Notes: generated from the sequence alone by a model not told the origin. DNA of 35,332 nt from Trichomonas tenax (GCA_023091735.1 JALKBU010000525.1:1-35332); one strand, 5' to 3'; positions 17,436 through 26,725 are shown, numbered from the stretch's first letter. Made by a program: numbers and translations.

Positions 17436-18128
17436 ATGAATTTCGTTTTCCTTTTTATTAATGGAGTCAAATCTAGTTCGATTTGTCCTCTATTTTCATT
17501 CGATGCCGATGCGTGTCTCTCAGTATACGGCTGTGGATACTGCCTCGAAACAGCAAAGTGCTATTCTGTTGATTCTCTATCTTACGAAGTTTCTATATGC
17601 AAAGATCACGGACAAATGATACTGACAGCCACAAAGGAACTCGGCAGCTGCTTTAATACATTTTCTGATGACGCGTGCTCAAAATGCGTTTCAACGTCAA
17701 ACTTTGGTAAATGCGGATGGTGCCAATCATTAGGAATTTGCCTGGAAGGAACAGATACACACGCTTTCGAGTACAATTGCAAATCTGAAGATTGGATTTT
17801 TAATAGATGGACTTGCAGTCGTTCAATCTGCGCGTCTGCGAAGGATATTGACCACTGTAGGAGGCCCTGCAAGTGGAATGATTACCGCCAGCAGTGCTAC
17901 TTGCCAAGAAATGTTTCTCTCGATGATAACACAGAAGAAGAAGCAAGACTGGCTCGCAGGGCGGTGTTTTATCAGAGATTAGGATACATGTTTATACTCA
18001 TGTTTGTAACTTTCATTATCGGTACGATAATGGCATCTTATTGGAGATTCACACGTCCACTCTACGTTGAGTTGAACAATCTCAATTCAGTCAATCTCGA
18101 CGATTTACCAATTATGGATCAACGTTAG
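17436..18128 (+). CDS. PSI-type cysteine-rich single-pass membrane protein
   Basis: 230 residues. Seen: a short hydrophobic N-terminus (MNFVFLFINGVKSSS) that could be a signal peptide. Two plexin-semaphorin-integrin-like cysteine clusters follow, CLSVYGCGYCLETAKC and CSKCVSTSNFGKCGWC. Further cysteines run up to about residue 150. One transmembrane span (YMFILMFVTFIIGTIMASYW) precedes a short cytosolic tail containing YVEL, a YxxPhi-type sorting signal. This suggests a type I membrane protein with a small disulfide-rich extracellular or luminal domain, possibly a sorting receptor. The ATG at 17436 is chosen because it gives a signal-like N-terminus and directly follows the TGTCAA cluster; 17409 is an alternative. 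Confidence 0.7.
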   Translation: MNFVFLFINGVKSSSICPLFSFDADACLSVYGCGYCLETAKCYSVDSLSYEVSICKDHGQMILTATKELGSCFNTFSDDACSKCVSTSNFGKCGWCQSLGICLEGTDTHAFEYNCKSEDWIFNRWTCSRSICASAKDIDHCRRPCKWNDYRQQCYLPRNVSLDDNTEEEARLARRAVFYQRLGYMFILMFVTFIIGTIMASYWRFTRPLYVELNNLNSVNLDDLPIMDQR

Positions 18129-18384
18129 TTTTATTTTAGAAAAATAATATATGATAATTTATTATTTGTCCTTATACTATTAAAGTTTTGTTATTAATTA
18201 ATGAGGCAATTACTACAATTATATCACTGTGAATCAACTTTGATTAATATAAAATATATTTTTTTAGATACGTCATCCATTTGTAATATATACTATAAAA
18301 TACATTTTGAGAGCCTTAGCTTTTGAGAAAATTATAATATACCAAAAAAATTATTATTAAATATAAATGATAGAAATAATATAT
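18129..18384. other. Convergent 3' spacer
   Basis: AT-rich spacer between the ends of the PSI-protein gene and the RIC1-like gene. Nothing is seen in it. Confidence 0.5.
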
Positions 18385-20744
18385 TTAGAGGGAATTCATA
18401 AGTTTCATAACCTCATCTCTTGAAAAATTCAATCTTTCAAGAGCAGATTTAACTTTGTTTTCGTCTTTTGCTGCAATAAACGAAGATATTCCCCAATTTT
18501 CGAATCCTGCAACAATAAAAGCACAGCCAAGATATTTAAGATATCCCACTTCATCAGGTGAGCTCCAATCAATAGATTGGATGTGTATGTCTATAACGCA
18601 CTTTGCTATGCTCGTTGACTTCTCTAATTGGCATTGATTCAACAAGCCAGCGAGATCTATTTCGAATAAATGACTCATTCTTATTGCACGACTCCATTGA
18701 TGTGAATCTAGAGCTTGTTGAATAACAAGTTTTGCTTCTGATTTGTTTATTTTCTGCATCAGCTTCTGCATTCTAAACAGTTTTTGGAAGACTTCTGGTT
18801 TTGATTTTAGAAGCATTTCAAGTTTTGCTTTATCAGATAATTTCTCAATGTATTCCACCACATCAAAACCGCATCTTATAAATGTTATTTGGTTCATTGG
18901 CTGCAAAGAAGTGATAATATCTGCAACTAGTGACTTCTCTAGATAGTTCAGAACTTTTATGAACGAATAAATGTTTCCTGTTGAAGTTATTGAAGTGAAA
19001 AATGATGAAATGAAATCAGCGAAATAAGATGAAAAACGAAATGCGGAGACAAATGCTGCAACAATTTCTGGGTTATGCAGCATTGATGTAGCTAAAGAGA
19101 TGCTGTATTCAACCTTAGCGAATGGCTCTTTTCCATCTGGTGATATTTGAAGCAATTTTCCATTCGAAGAACCAATTGCGTTATTTGCAATGTGTGCAGA
19201 ATAATCTGAAAAGAAAACTTCAATACCAGAGAATGTTTGCACAAACAACATAGAAACATCCTTTTCTCTCCATATCAAGATTCCTTTATCAGATATTGTT
19301 TTCATTGAAGGAAGTTGGACAACAAGATTATTATCGAATTGAACATAAACAATGTCTATTGCACAAACAACGTTCTTTATCGATTTCCTGAATGTCATAT
19401 ATGTTGCAGTCAATTGTAATTTTTCGTTGTGATGTGTATTAACAACTGCTTCAACGCGCCGTGGAACTTGAATCTGTTCTCCGATGTCGATGCATAAAAG
19501 TTTGTTATCAATAAATCCGATCATTCTGTCCTTTCCTGTTGATAAATGAGTGATGTTAAGCAGTGATGGGAACTTGATAACGACTTTGTCATCGCTTAAC
19601 ACTGTGAACTCGTTCGAAGAATAATTGAGTCCAAAATAATAATCGTGAAAATATGCACCAATGTCAAAGCTATATGCATTCTTTTTCTTTATGTCCACGT
19701 AAAGCGTCTGACCTAAGTAGTGTCTTTCTGTTGCAAATCTTATTGGATAAATATTTTCCAATTTTTTAATATCGAATATTTTTGAAGAAGTATTGATGTC
19801 AAACACTGCATCTGAGTCGAAAAATACATTGTCGTGTATAGAACTAAAAGATAAAGATCTCAAACTATTGTTATAGACAAAATATAATTTTCTTGTGTAA
19901 TCTGAATAAAACATATCCGAAGACTTTGAAATTTCGATGTAAGTCCTGGAAATTGATATGTGAAGATCTAAAAAGCAAATTACAATTGAACCATCTGAAA
20001 ATACAACGCAAACTTGTGTATTAGATGGCCAAAATATATACAGTGCTTGCGTTTGACGATAATAGATCCTTTCAATGAACGAAACTAACTGATTTCTAAT
20101 AGAATATAAACAAATTGATCCATCTTGATAAGATATCGCATAATTCTTGTTATCTGGTGATCTAGTAATGTTTGTAAAGTCTTTTATCGATGTTTCGCTG
20201 AATGAAAACGGAGGTTCAGATTTGGTTATATATAATTTACTGTTAAAATTAACAAAGATGTAATCAGACTTATCCATCATACAACTATTGAATACAGAGA
20301 ATGGCGCTGTGTAGTCAAAGCTAATAATAACTTGAAGATTATCGTTTAAAACATGAATTTTTTGATTTGGCACTAAAATTGAGAATCTATCATTGATGAG
20401 AAGGATGGATAAGATGGATGTGTGTATATTTAATGATTTTTTCTGTCTATTACTTAAATCGAATTGATAAACTTCAGTTTTTGTAAATGAGATACAGAAT
20501 TTATCCTCGTTTTTCCAGACAGGCTTAACAATACTGTTGTATATTTCGTTTTCGTTTTGAAGTCTAAATGAATAAATTATTTGCTGATTTGGCTTTTTAA
20601 GATCCAAAACAACAAAACTTGATTTTTTTGCCAGAATCACTCGCGTACAATTAGGACTCAGAGTGCTTTTTCCAGCTTCAATGAAGCTTAAATGTTGAGA
20701 TAAACGAAAAGGAAAAAGAATTTTTGGAAAATTGTCAACGGCAT
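18385..20744 (-). CDS. RIC1-like beta-propeller / alpha-solenoid protein, start region out of frame
   Basis: The main frame runs to 20640 and stays open to 20745, but it has no ATG in its first ~115 codons. The nearest ATG (20744) follows a good promoter motif but is one base out of phase with the main frame. Seen: residues ~1-450 are beta-rich, as in a WD-type propeller. From ~500 on is a helical region with FISSFFTSI, FIKVLNYLEKSLVADIITSL, EYIEKLSDKAKLEMLLKSKP and LVIQQALDSHQWSRAIRMSH. That order resembles the C-terminal domain of RIC1, the larger subunit of the Ric1-Rgp1 exchange factor for Ypt6/Rab6 at the Golgi. Family assignment is tentative; a VPS-type propeller/solenoid is the alternative. 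Confidence 0.6.
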
Positions 20745-20757
20745 TTTAAATTTAAAT

Positions 20758-20768
20758 TTTACATGTCA
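20758..20768 (-). promoter_or_regulatory. TGACATGTAAA motif upstream of the RIC1-like gene
   Basis: On the gene's strand, TTGACATGTAAAA ends about 13 bases before the ATG at 20744. It is identical in core to the copies in the asf1 promoter array. Confidence 0.5.
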
Positions 20769-20795
20769 AAAAACTTTTTATCATGATTGACTTCT

Positions 20796-20857
20796 TCATA
20801 TTGAGATATATCCTTCTCACTGAGATATATCCCTCTCACTGAGATATATCCTTCTTC
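20796..20857. repeat. 19-bp tandem repeat, three copies
   Basis: TGAGATATATCC occurs at 20802, 20821 and 20840, an exact 19-bp period, within units of the form TCTCACTGAGATATATCCT. The block lies 50-110 bases upstream of the RIC1-like gene start. Confidence 0.85.
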
Positions 20858-21094
20858 ACAGTAATAAGCATTATAAAGGATATAAAAATATGCACATTCA
20901 TATTGTGGAGAATATTTTTTAACTCGCAATGTATTGTATCTTAAGATATTATACATAATTACATTGCGATCTACTTCTTCTCATTGTGAATTTTTTTCTT
21001 CTTGTTATGAATTTAACTCGATCGATTTGATTCAACATTGTAATGAGCATATATATGAAAGTCTATTTTACTTACAGTGCCGAAAATGAATATG

Positions 21095-22621
21095 TTAATT
21101 AGGCAAATCATGAAGTATCTTCTCAACAGTTCTTACCAGCTCAATTCCTTGCTCAGAGCCGGTATTTAGTGCTTCAATGATTACTCGAGCATCTTTCATT
21201 ACTATACTTGATATTTCGAGTAATTGATCTAATATTTGATCATCAGATTGAGTAGATGTATCAATTCTAAAGCATAAAAGACCTCTCGTATCAATTATTG
21301 CTTGTTGAATAGAATGCACCGACTTAAATAAGTCTTCGTTATCACTCGGGAATAATCCTCTCAATGTTGAAATGAAGCCGTTGTATGCAGCTTTAAACTT
21401 CAAGTAATTTGTGATTTTTGCTGGATCACCGCTCAATAGATTAAAACTCGGCACAATTACAGCAAAAACTAAATGATCACGTATCGCTTTAATGAGTGAC
21501 ATTAGGATTGATATATATCTAAATGAGTTCGTCTTAGTTTTCATAACAACCCAAAGATCTTTCAATGCTTCATCAGTGACAGCAAGTGCATAGAGAAAAT
21601 GTGTGAGATCGGCAAGGAATGCTTGATGATCTGATGTAACAACCATATCAAGAGGCGGCTGTAATACACATTTTAATGTGAACTTTGGTGACTTAAGTTC
21701 TGGAACGATTTTAACTTGATAGCCTAGTTTTCGAATAACAAAGTCTATATTATAAGCTGTGGCATTTGGCATTAACAATCTTCTGCAAATAATCGAAGAA
21801 TAATCTGAACGCTTCGTAAGTAAAAGGTTCAGGACATCATAATAACTTGGCCATTGCTGCTGCAATCTCTGTGCAAGGAGAACTGACATAACATGCGAAA
21901 CAACATTGATCCATTGCTCTAATCTATCCAATCCTGGTGGATCTGTTTTATCGAAGAGATCTGGACAATCTGATGTAACATTCACGACAAGAAGAAGTAA
22001 ATCAGAATTCCTTTTATCGAGGAAATCAGCATTTCCTGATGCTGAATAAACGATCCTGTTATCCTTGAATTCGAATATATCAGGAAGCTTCTGGTGGAAG
22101 TATAAAAATCCATCGAGTTGTGCAATGCAAACTTGATGCAAAGAATGCTCAATAACACCAAGTTTTTTGTCAATTGGAGGAGGAGATGTCACAACATTTT
22201 CGTGTATCTTGTTTAGCATCTGCAAAGGCTTCAGCGAAATTAATGGTTGAAATATTTTATTTACGTATTTTAATTCGTGTTGAAAAGGCTCCAAATGTGC
22301 AGTCAACGCGGTTAATGTAGTGAGTAGATCATCACAAATCTGTGAATCAGCTTCAAGAACTGTTGTTCGATATGAATCTAAATAACTGTCGACAGAATCC
22401 AAAATTGCTTGTCTGTACGGATTATCTGTTTGTTCTTCTGTTGCCTCTTCAAGTTTCTTGAAAATTTTCCCAAGTTCTGCAATTCTTGATATCAAAGCAC
22501 CTGAACCAGGAGGAAGAAGCTTCATATCTATAGCAGAAATTCCAGTTTCATCAGTACCCCAGTTCAAATCGCTCTCAATACCAAGACTTCCCAAAAGAAC
22601 TTCGCGCAATAGGAAAGTCAT
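21095..22621 (-). CDS. GCP4-like gamma-tubulin complex component
   Basis: 508 residues from the ATG at 22621. Seen: the family's opening MTFLLREVLLGSLG, a LLPPGSGALISRIAELGKIF block close to the GCP N-terminal (GRIP1) motif, then YRQAILDSVDSYLDSYRTTV. Residues 150-200 hold KPLQMLNKIHENV and GVIEHSLHQVCIAQLDGFLY, the helix set that in GCP4 leads to HGVMYKQLSAWMLHG. The C-terminal half is the helical gamma-tubulin-binding (GRIP2) region. It is shorter than animal GCP4 (~667 residues) but collinear. It should nucleate microtubules at the basal bodies or spindle poles. It shares a 79-bp divergent promoter with the DRC12-like gene. Confidence 0.72.
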   Translation of the reverse strand: MTFLLREVLLGSLGIESDLNWGTDETGISAIDMKLLPPGSGALISRIAELGKIFKKLEEATEEQTDNPYRQAILDSVDSYLDSYRTTVLEADSQICDDLLTTLTALTAHLEPFQHELKYVNKIFQPLISLKPLQMLNKIHENVVTSPPPIDKKLGVIEHSLHQVCIAQLDGFLYFHQKLPDIFEFKDNRIVYSASGNADFLDKRNSDLLLLVVNVTSDCPDLFDKTDPPGLDRLEQWINVVSHVMSVLLAQRLQQQWPSYYDVLNLLLTKRSDYSSIICRRLLMPNATAYNIDFVIRKLGYQVKIVPELKSPKFTLKCVLQPPLDMVVTSDHQAFLADLTHFLYALAVTDEALKDLWVVMKTKTNSFRYISILMSLIKAIRDHLVFAVIVPSFNLLSGDPAKITNYLKFKAAYNGFISTLRGLFPSDNEDLFKSVHSIQQAIIDTRGLLCFRIDTSTQSDDQILDQLLEISSIVMKDARVIIEALNTGSEQGIELVRTVEKILHDLPN

Positions 22622-22700
22622 GGGTATTTTTAAACGGCTATATTTTAGTTTACAAAAAGTCACTTTTAGTAATACGTTTTCAAGTTTAATTTTTTTTTAG
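22622..22700. promoter_or_regulatory. 79-bp bidirectional promoter
   Basis: Only 79 bases separate the divergent ATGs of the GCP4-like and DRC12-like genes. It includes AGTCACTTTTAG, a TCA-type initiator-like sequence pointing toward the right-hand gene, and a T-rich run just before that ATG. Confidence 0.6.
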
Positions 22701-23300
22701 ATGAAATCTAACAATACGACTGCTCGTGCTAAACCCGCCGGTGGATCTGCTGCTCCACTTTCCAAGGCTGAATTGAACCAGCTTAAAAAGGATGAGGCTG
22801 CTAAAACAGCTGTTATCGATAATGATCTTCGTAATTTGGGAACTTTTATTGGAAATGCACAAGTCACAGAGCAAACGAATAAAGAGGAGTACGAGAAACG
22901 CAAAGAAGAAATCAATCAATCTGTGAAAAAATCAACAGTAAATATCTCAAAACTTTCTACAATTCACCAAAATGCACAGCGTGAATATGAACAGAGAATG
23001 TCGCATCTCAACGATCGTATTTCTAAATTAAAACAGGAATTGGCCGATGCAACAAAAGAATTAGAAGATCTTAAAGCAGAGAAAGAAAAAGTTCTTTTCG
23101 AGAAAGATTCAGTCATTGAAAACCAAAAGAGAGAAATGAAGGAAATGGCCTATCAATTCTCAGATATGCTGATGAAAACACTTATCACAATTACAGAAGA
23201 TTTCGAGTCACAGACAAGTGAGGTTAGCAAGGATGAGACAACAGGATTACCAAATCCAGATAGACTCAAAGAATTCCACCTCGATCGTATTCATGTCTAA
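22701..23300 (+). CDS. DRC12-like coiled-coil protein
   Basis: 199 residues. Seen: a basic, Ala/Gly-rich N-terminus (~20 residues), then coiled coil from ~25 to 165 including NKEEYEKRKEEINQ and RISKLKQELADATKEL. The last segment, EMKEMAYQFSDMLMKTLITI, resembles the end helix of DRC12/CCDC153, a subunit of the nexin-dynein regulatory complex of motile axonemes. The resemblance is of layout and one block only, so another axonemal coiled coil is possible. Co-orientation with a gamma-tubulin-complex gene across a shared promoter is consistent with a flagellar role but not proof. Confidence 0.5.
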   Translation: MKSNNTTARAKPAGGSAAPLSKAELNQLKKDEAAKTAVIDNDLRNLGTFIGNAQVTEQTNKEEYEKRKEEINQSVKKSTVNISKLSTIHQNAQREYEQRMSHLNDRISKLKQELADATKELEDLKAEKEKVLFEKDSVIENQKREMKEMAYQFSDMLMKTLITITEDFESQTSEVSKDETTGLPNPDRLKEFHLDRIHV

Positions 23301-23396
23301 TATTTTTCTTTTATTTATTTAAATTGTCTTTTTTAGCTTATAGATCCCTTGTATTTGAAGTATCGACCCTCAAATAAATAGTTGTCAAAAATAGAA

Positions 23397-23413
23397 TTTA
23401 CATTGTCAAATTA
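23397..23413 (+). promoter_or_regulatory. TTTACATTGTCA motif before the Man1-like gene
   Basis: The core TTTACAT(T)GTCA, one base longer than consensus, lies 28-44 bases upstream of the ATG. Confidence 0.4.
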
Positions 23414-23440
23414 ATATTTGTTACTTTTAATAATTTTATA

Positions 23441-24418
23441 ATGAGTAATCTTCACCCTAATTGGGATGACATTGATTCGAATACTCGCGATCAATTAATA
23501 CAGATGCTGAGGGAGCTCGAAGTCCCATACTTTGCTTCAGCTACGATGAAAGAACTAAAATTAATTTTGCAAAATCGCCTTGATCCTAAAAACAGAGATA
23601 TCCAAAAGCAAGTTAAGCTCATTTTCACAGAATCAAGGTATAAAAAGAGAACAAGCGTTTCAATTACTACAATTCGTTATTTATTATTAACATTTTTAGG
23701 AATCGTTGCGTTTATGGTATTTAACTATGTTACAAGGCCGCTTCCATATTGTATTTCTAATGAAAAAACATCAGAATGCAGACCTTGTCCTCATTCTGCT
23801 AAATGTACTGCATACAAGGCAAAATGCCCACATGGTTTGTATTTATCAGATCTGGGATGCTATCCAACACGTTATAAAAAGATTTTTGCACTTGCAAACC
23901 GAGGAGCTAAATTTGTTGCACGCCGTGATGGTGATTGCCTTGAGCATAAAGACCCACTCACAGTGGAGAATTTCCAAATTTTATTCCCGGATGTTAACAC
24001 CTCAATTTACTCCGAATTCAGCAAATTCAATATTCGCATCGAGAACGGTACTCTCAAATCCACAAAACCATCAGTGACATACGTTTGCCAAGTTATCAAC
24101 GCAATGGAAGCAAATCCAAGTATTGTTGGTCCAATTGCGATCTTCATAATGGTAATGATCATTTACATCATCTGGAAGCACCAGCATGAGAAAGATAAAG
24201 CTGTTGCACGCGATTTAGCTAAATTAGCACATAAAATCTTGGCAACAGCAGACAAACAAATATATATTTATGATATGAAAGTCCAATTACGTGCTAAGTA
24301 TCGTAACATTGACAGGATTTGGAAGACTGTTGTTAAATATATTGAAAATGATTCCCATATTATTGTTGGTGTTATGGGAGCTCGTCATGATACATATTGG
24401 AAATGGAATCGCAAATAA
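23441..24418 (+). CDS. Man1/Src1-type inner nuclear membrane protein
   Basis: 325 residues. Seen: an N-terminal ~45-residue HeH/LEM-like helix-extended-helix (TRDQLIQMLRELEVPY, then ATMKELKLILQNRL). A first membrane span lies near 76-96, followed by a cysteine cluster (C104, C113, C116, C122, C129, C140). After a luminal segment to about 225 there is a second span near 230-246. The C-terminal MSC-type domain contains ALKI-like LAKLAHKILATADKQIYI, an RNIDRIWKTVVKYIEND block and a Trp-rich end. This is the layout of Heh1/Src1/MAN1 proteins, which tether chromatin to the nuclear envelope and help seal it. The cysteine arrangement after span 1 is also typical. Confidence 0.82.
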   Translation: MSNLHPNWDDIDSNTRDQLIQMLRELEVPYFASATMKELKLILQNRLDPKNRDIQKQVKLIFTESRYKKRTSVSITTIRYLLLTFLGIVAFMVFNYVTRPLPYCISNEKTSECRPCPHSAKCTAYKAKCPHGLYLSDLGCYPTRYKKIFALANRGAKFVARRDGDCLEHKDPLTVENFQILFPDVNTSIYSEFSKFNIRIENGTLKSTKPSVTYVCQVINAMEANPSIVGPIAIFIMVMIIYIIWKHQHEKDKAVARDLAKLAHKILATADKQIYIYDMKVQLRAKYRNIDRIWKTVVKYIENDSHIIVGVMGARHDTYWKWNRK

Positions 24419-24658
24419 GTTCTTTTGGTGTAAATGTCGATTTTTTAAAAATTGATCGCAAATTTGATTTTTATGAGAATTTGGTAAATATCTTCATACC
24501 ATTCGATAATTTTAAGTTTTTTAAATATAAGATACATTCTTTGATCATTTTGATAAAAATCTTCATTTAGTGATCTGAAATATATTATATTTTTTGTGCA
24601 ATTCTTTATGAAAACATGAGATCAGTAATTTAAAGTAAATTTTGTCTATATCAACAGT

Positions 24659-25139
24659 TTATATTTTTGTCCAACTAATACGATTGTTTCTCACAGAGAC
24701 AGTTTCAGTGTCAATAGATCTTTCTATCGTAGATGTATCAAGCTGATCAACACCAGTCGCATCACCAGGAATTTCATTCTGAACATAATAGCTAATTCTA
24801 ATGAATTCTTGTTCAGCATAGTAAGCTTTGAGCATAACGACTGTCAGAGCCAACTCATCAAAAGGAATACTATCGATTTTTGGTGGTTCTGCGATTAAAA
24901 TAAATCTATTCATGCCAACTTCGATTGGGCCAACGTGGGCAGTTGCTAAAATCTGATCGTATTCATGCACCTTGGCACTTCCAATGTAGACAACTTCCCA
25001 TTTAATATATGTTTGAATTGGCTTTGTACATTCGAATTGAATATCAAACTGTTTGTTAGAAAGTAAACTATACTTGCATGTTATCAGAAAACTTTGCATT
25101 CTCGTTCAAAATTGTGACTTTATCAATGTTGATACTCAT
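24659..25139 (-). CDS. asf1: Histone chaperone ASF1, interrupted by a 25-nt intron
   Basis: Two exons, 25074-25139 and 24659-25048, encode 151 residues. Exon 1 alone gives MSINIDKVTILNENAKFSDN + MQ; joined to FDIQFEC it restores the ASF1 opening (family form: ..VLNNPAKFTDPYEFEITFEC). Further family landmarks are IKWEVVYIGSA, YDQILATAHVGPIEVG, LALTVVMLKAYYAEQEFIRI and SYYVQNEIPG. ASF1 binds histone H3-H4 and hands it to assembly factors during replication and transcription. The protein lacks the long acidic tail of yeast Asf1. Its start at 25139 has the typical Asf1 N-terminus, whereas the uninterrupted frame would begin with MQSFLITC, which has no homology. Confidence 0.9.
25049..25073 (-). 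other. 25-nt spliceosomal intron in asf1
   Basis: On the gene strand the intron starts GTATAG and ends TTTCTAACAAACAG. The end matches the trichomonad fused branch-point/3' splice motif (ACTAACACACAG) closely. Removing 25 nt joins the two parts in phase 0 and restores a continuous ASF1 protein. Confidence 0.85.
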
Positions 25140-25272
25140 TATGAAACGGAAATGAGTTTGTCACGTAAATCAAGAAAAATGCCATGTAAATATCATTTGG
25201 CATGTAAATCATTAATTTGTCAAGTAATATAAAATATGACATGTAAAATAAAATTATTTGACATATCTTTTA
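25140..25272. promoter_or_regulatory. Phased TGNCATGTAAA array between asf1 and the MoCo-sulfurase-like gene
   Basis: Five copies of TGNCATGTAAA or close variants start at 25159, 25180, 25198, 25218 and 25237. A sixth, weaker one (TGACATATC) is at 25259. Spacings are 21, 18, 20, 19 and 22 bp, about two helical turns, and all copies face the same way. The asf1 and desulfurase-like starts are 20 bp and 13 bp outside the array. Confidence 0.75.
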
Positions 25273-26718
25273 ATGAGTGAAAATAGCGACAGATTTTCTT
25301 GGATTCAGAAGTTAAACATTGGCCTTCTTGTCCTCCTCGTTGCTGTTCTCGCCAATATTTTCATCACCTCAGAGAAAGGCCTTCCTGCTCAAAAAACGCC
25401 AATAATTCTCGATCACACGAATTATCCTGATCAGCTGGCTAATTACAGGAAACAACACATACCGCACTTAAGCAACAACACTTATCTCGACTATACAGGT
25501 GCTGGCGTTTACCCAGACGTTTTAATTGAATCTTTTCGTCAGCAATTCACAAATTACTTCCCTTTTAACCACAAATCCGATTCGAACGATACACAGGCAG
25601 ATGATATTGTTCATCAAGCGCGAAAAGAACTTCTTAATTTCTTAGGAACATCTGAAAAAAATTACTCAGTGATCTTTTTAGCCAGCGCCACTCAAGCACT
25701 GAAGTTAGTCGGAGAGAATTTCCCATGGACAAAGAAATCTAAGTTCTACTACACGCGTTACAATCACAACTCAGTTCTGGGAATTCGTAGATATGCAATT
25801 GCACACGGAGCAGAATTTAACGCAACAAGAAACTACCAAAGCTTGCTGAACATCGCTCGCAACATGACAAAGCCAGGACCACTCCTTCATCTTCTCGCGA
25901 TGCCTCTTGAAGATAACTTTGCTGGAACTAAACCAACAAAGGAAATAATGCACGAAATTTCTCATATCAATGGAAATTATGCTATAATCGCTGATGCTGC
26001 TGCATATTTACCAACAAATCCATTAAACTTAACAGAATATCCATTCCATGCTGTCGACATGTCCTTCTATAAGATTTTCGGATTTCCAAATTATGGCGCT
26101 CTCGTTATAAGAAATGATTTCATGAAAGTCTTAAAGAAGAGCTATTTCACAGCTAATTCTGCAAACATCAATGCACAAAATGAGTATCAAATCAAGGACT
26201 TCCCACAGGGACTTGAAGATGATATCGCAATACCAGAAAACGCTTTTGCTCTCATTACTGGAATCAAATTCTTGTCATCTATTGGAATGGAAAATATCCA
26301 GAAGCATGTTCAAAAGCTCACAAAGCGTCTATATGAAGGACTTGCCAAGTACAACGCCAAAATATACGGAAATCATCATTTAGAAGACGACTCTCAACAA
26401 GGAGGAATTGTCGCTTTTAACTTGATTAGACACGACGGACAGCCATATGGATATGCTTCAGTTGTTGAACAAGCATCTAAAGAATATTTCCATCTTCGTG
26501 GAGGCTGCCATTGCAATCCAGGCGCGTGCTTCAACGCAACAGGTCTTGCTGAATCTGTTGTTAAATCATACTTCGACAAGAAGACAACATGCGGTGATAA
26601 ATTCGATGTTATCAACGGAACACCTCTTGGCGCAGTTCGCGCTTCTCTAGGATGGGCTTCTACCGAAGAAGATGTTGATAGGTTCATTAACTATCTTGGT
26701 GAGAATTATATCTTGTAA
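25273..26718 (+). CDS. Membrane-anchored MoCo-sulfurase-like (class V aminotransferase-fold) protein
   Basis: 481 residues. Seen: one N-terminal hydrophobic span (IGLLVLLVAVLANIFI) as a signal anchor, then a PLP-type fold. The pyridoxal lysine is K267 in MSFYKIFGFPN, exactly the form found in molybdenum-cofactor sulfurases (SFYKIFGFP). A cysteine-rich block RGGCHCNPGAC (C412, C414, C419) takes the place of the active-site cysteine loop in that family. The C-terminal MOSC domain of animal MOCOS is absent. It could mobilise sulfur from cysteine, but the physiological acceptor is unknown; other class V enzymes are possible. The start is the ATG after ATTTGACATATC; upstream codons in frame have no ATG. 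Confidence 0.8.
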   Translation: MSENSDRFSWIQKLNIGLLVLLVAVLANIFITSEKGLPAQKTPIILDHTNYPDQLANYRKQHIPHLSNNTYLDYTGAGVYPDVLIESFRQQFTNYFPFNHKSDSNDTQADDIVHQARKELLNFLGTSEKNYSVIFLASATQALKLVGENFPWTKKSKFYYTRYNHNSVLGIRRYAIAHGAEFNATRNYQSLLNIARNMTKPGPLLHLLAMPLEDNFAGTKPTKEIMHEISHINGNYAIIADAAAYLPTNPLNLTEYPFHAVDMSFYKIFGFPNYGALVIRNDFMKVLKKSYFTANSANINAQNEYQIKDFPQGLEDDIAIPENAFALITGIKFLSSIGMENIQKHVQKLTKRLYEGLAKYNAKIYGNHHLEDDSQQGGIVAFNLIRHDGQPYGYASVVEQASKEYFHLRGGCHCNPGACFNATGLAESVVKSYFDKKTTCGDKFDVINGTPLGAVRASLGWASTEEDVDRFINYLGENYIL

Positions 26719-26725
26719 ATTAATA

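Noticed and set aside
20759..20956. 65-codon minus-strand frame through the 19-bp repeat
   Set aside because: The periodic peptide is produced by the tandem repeat and lies in the RIC1-like promoter.
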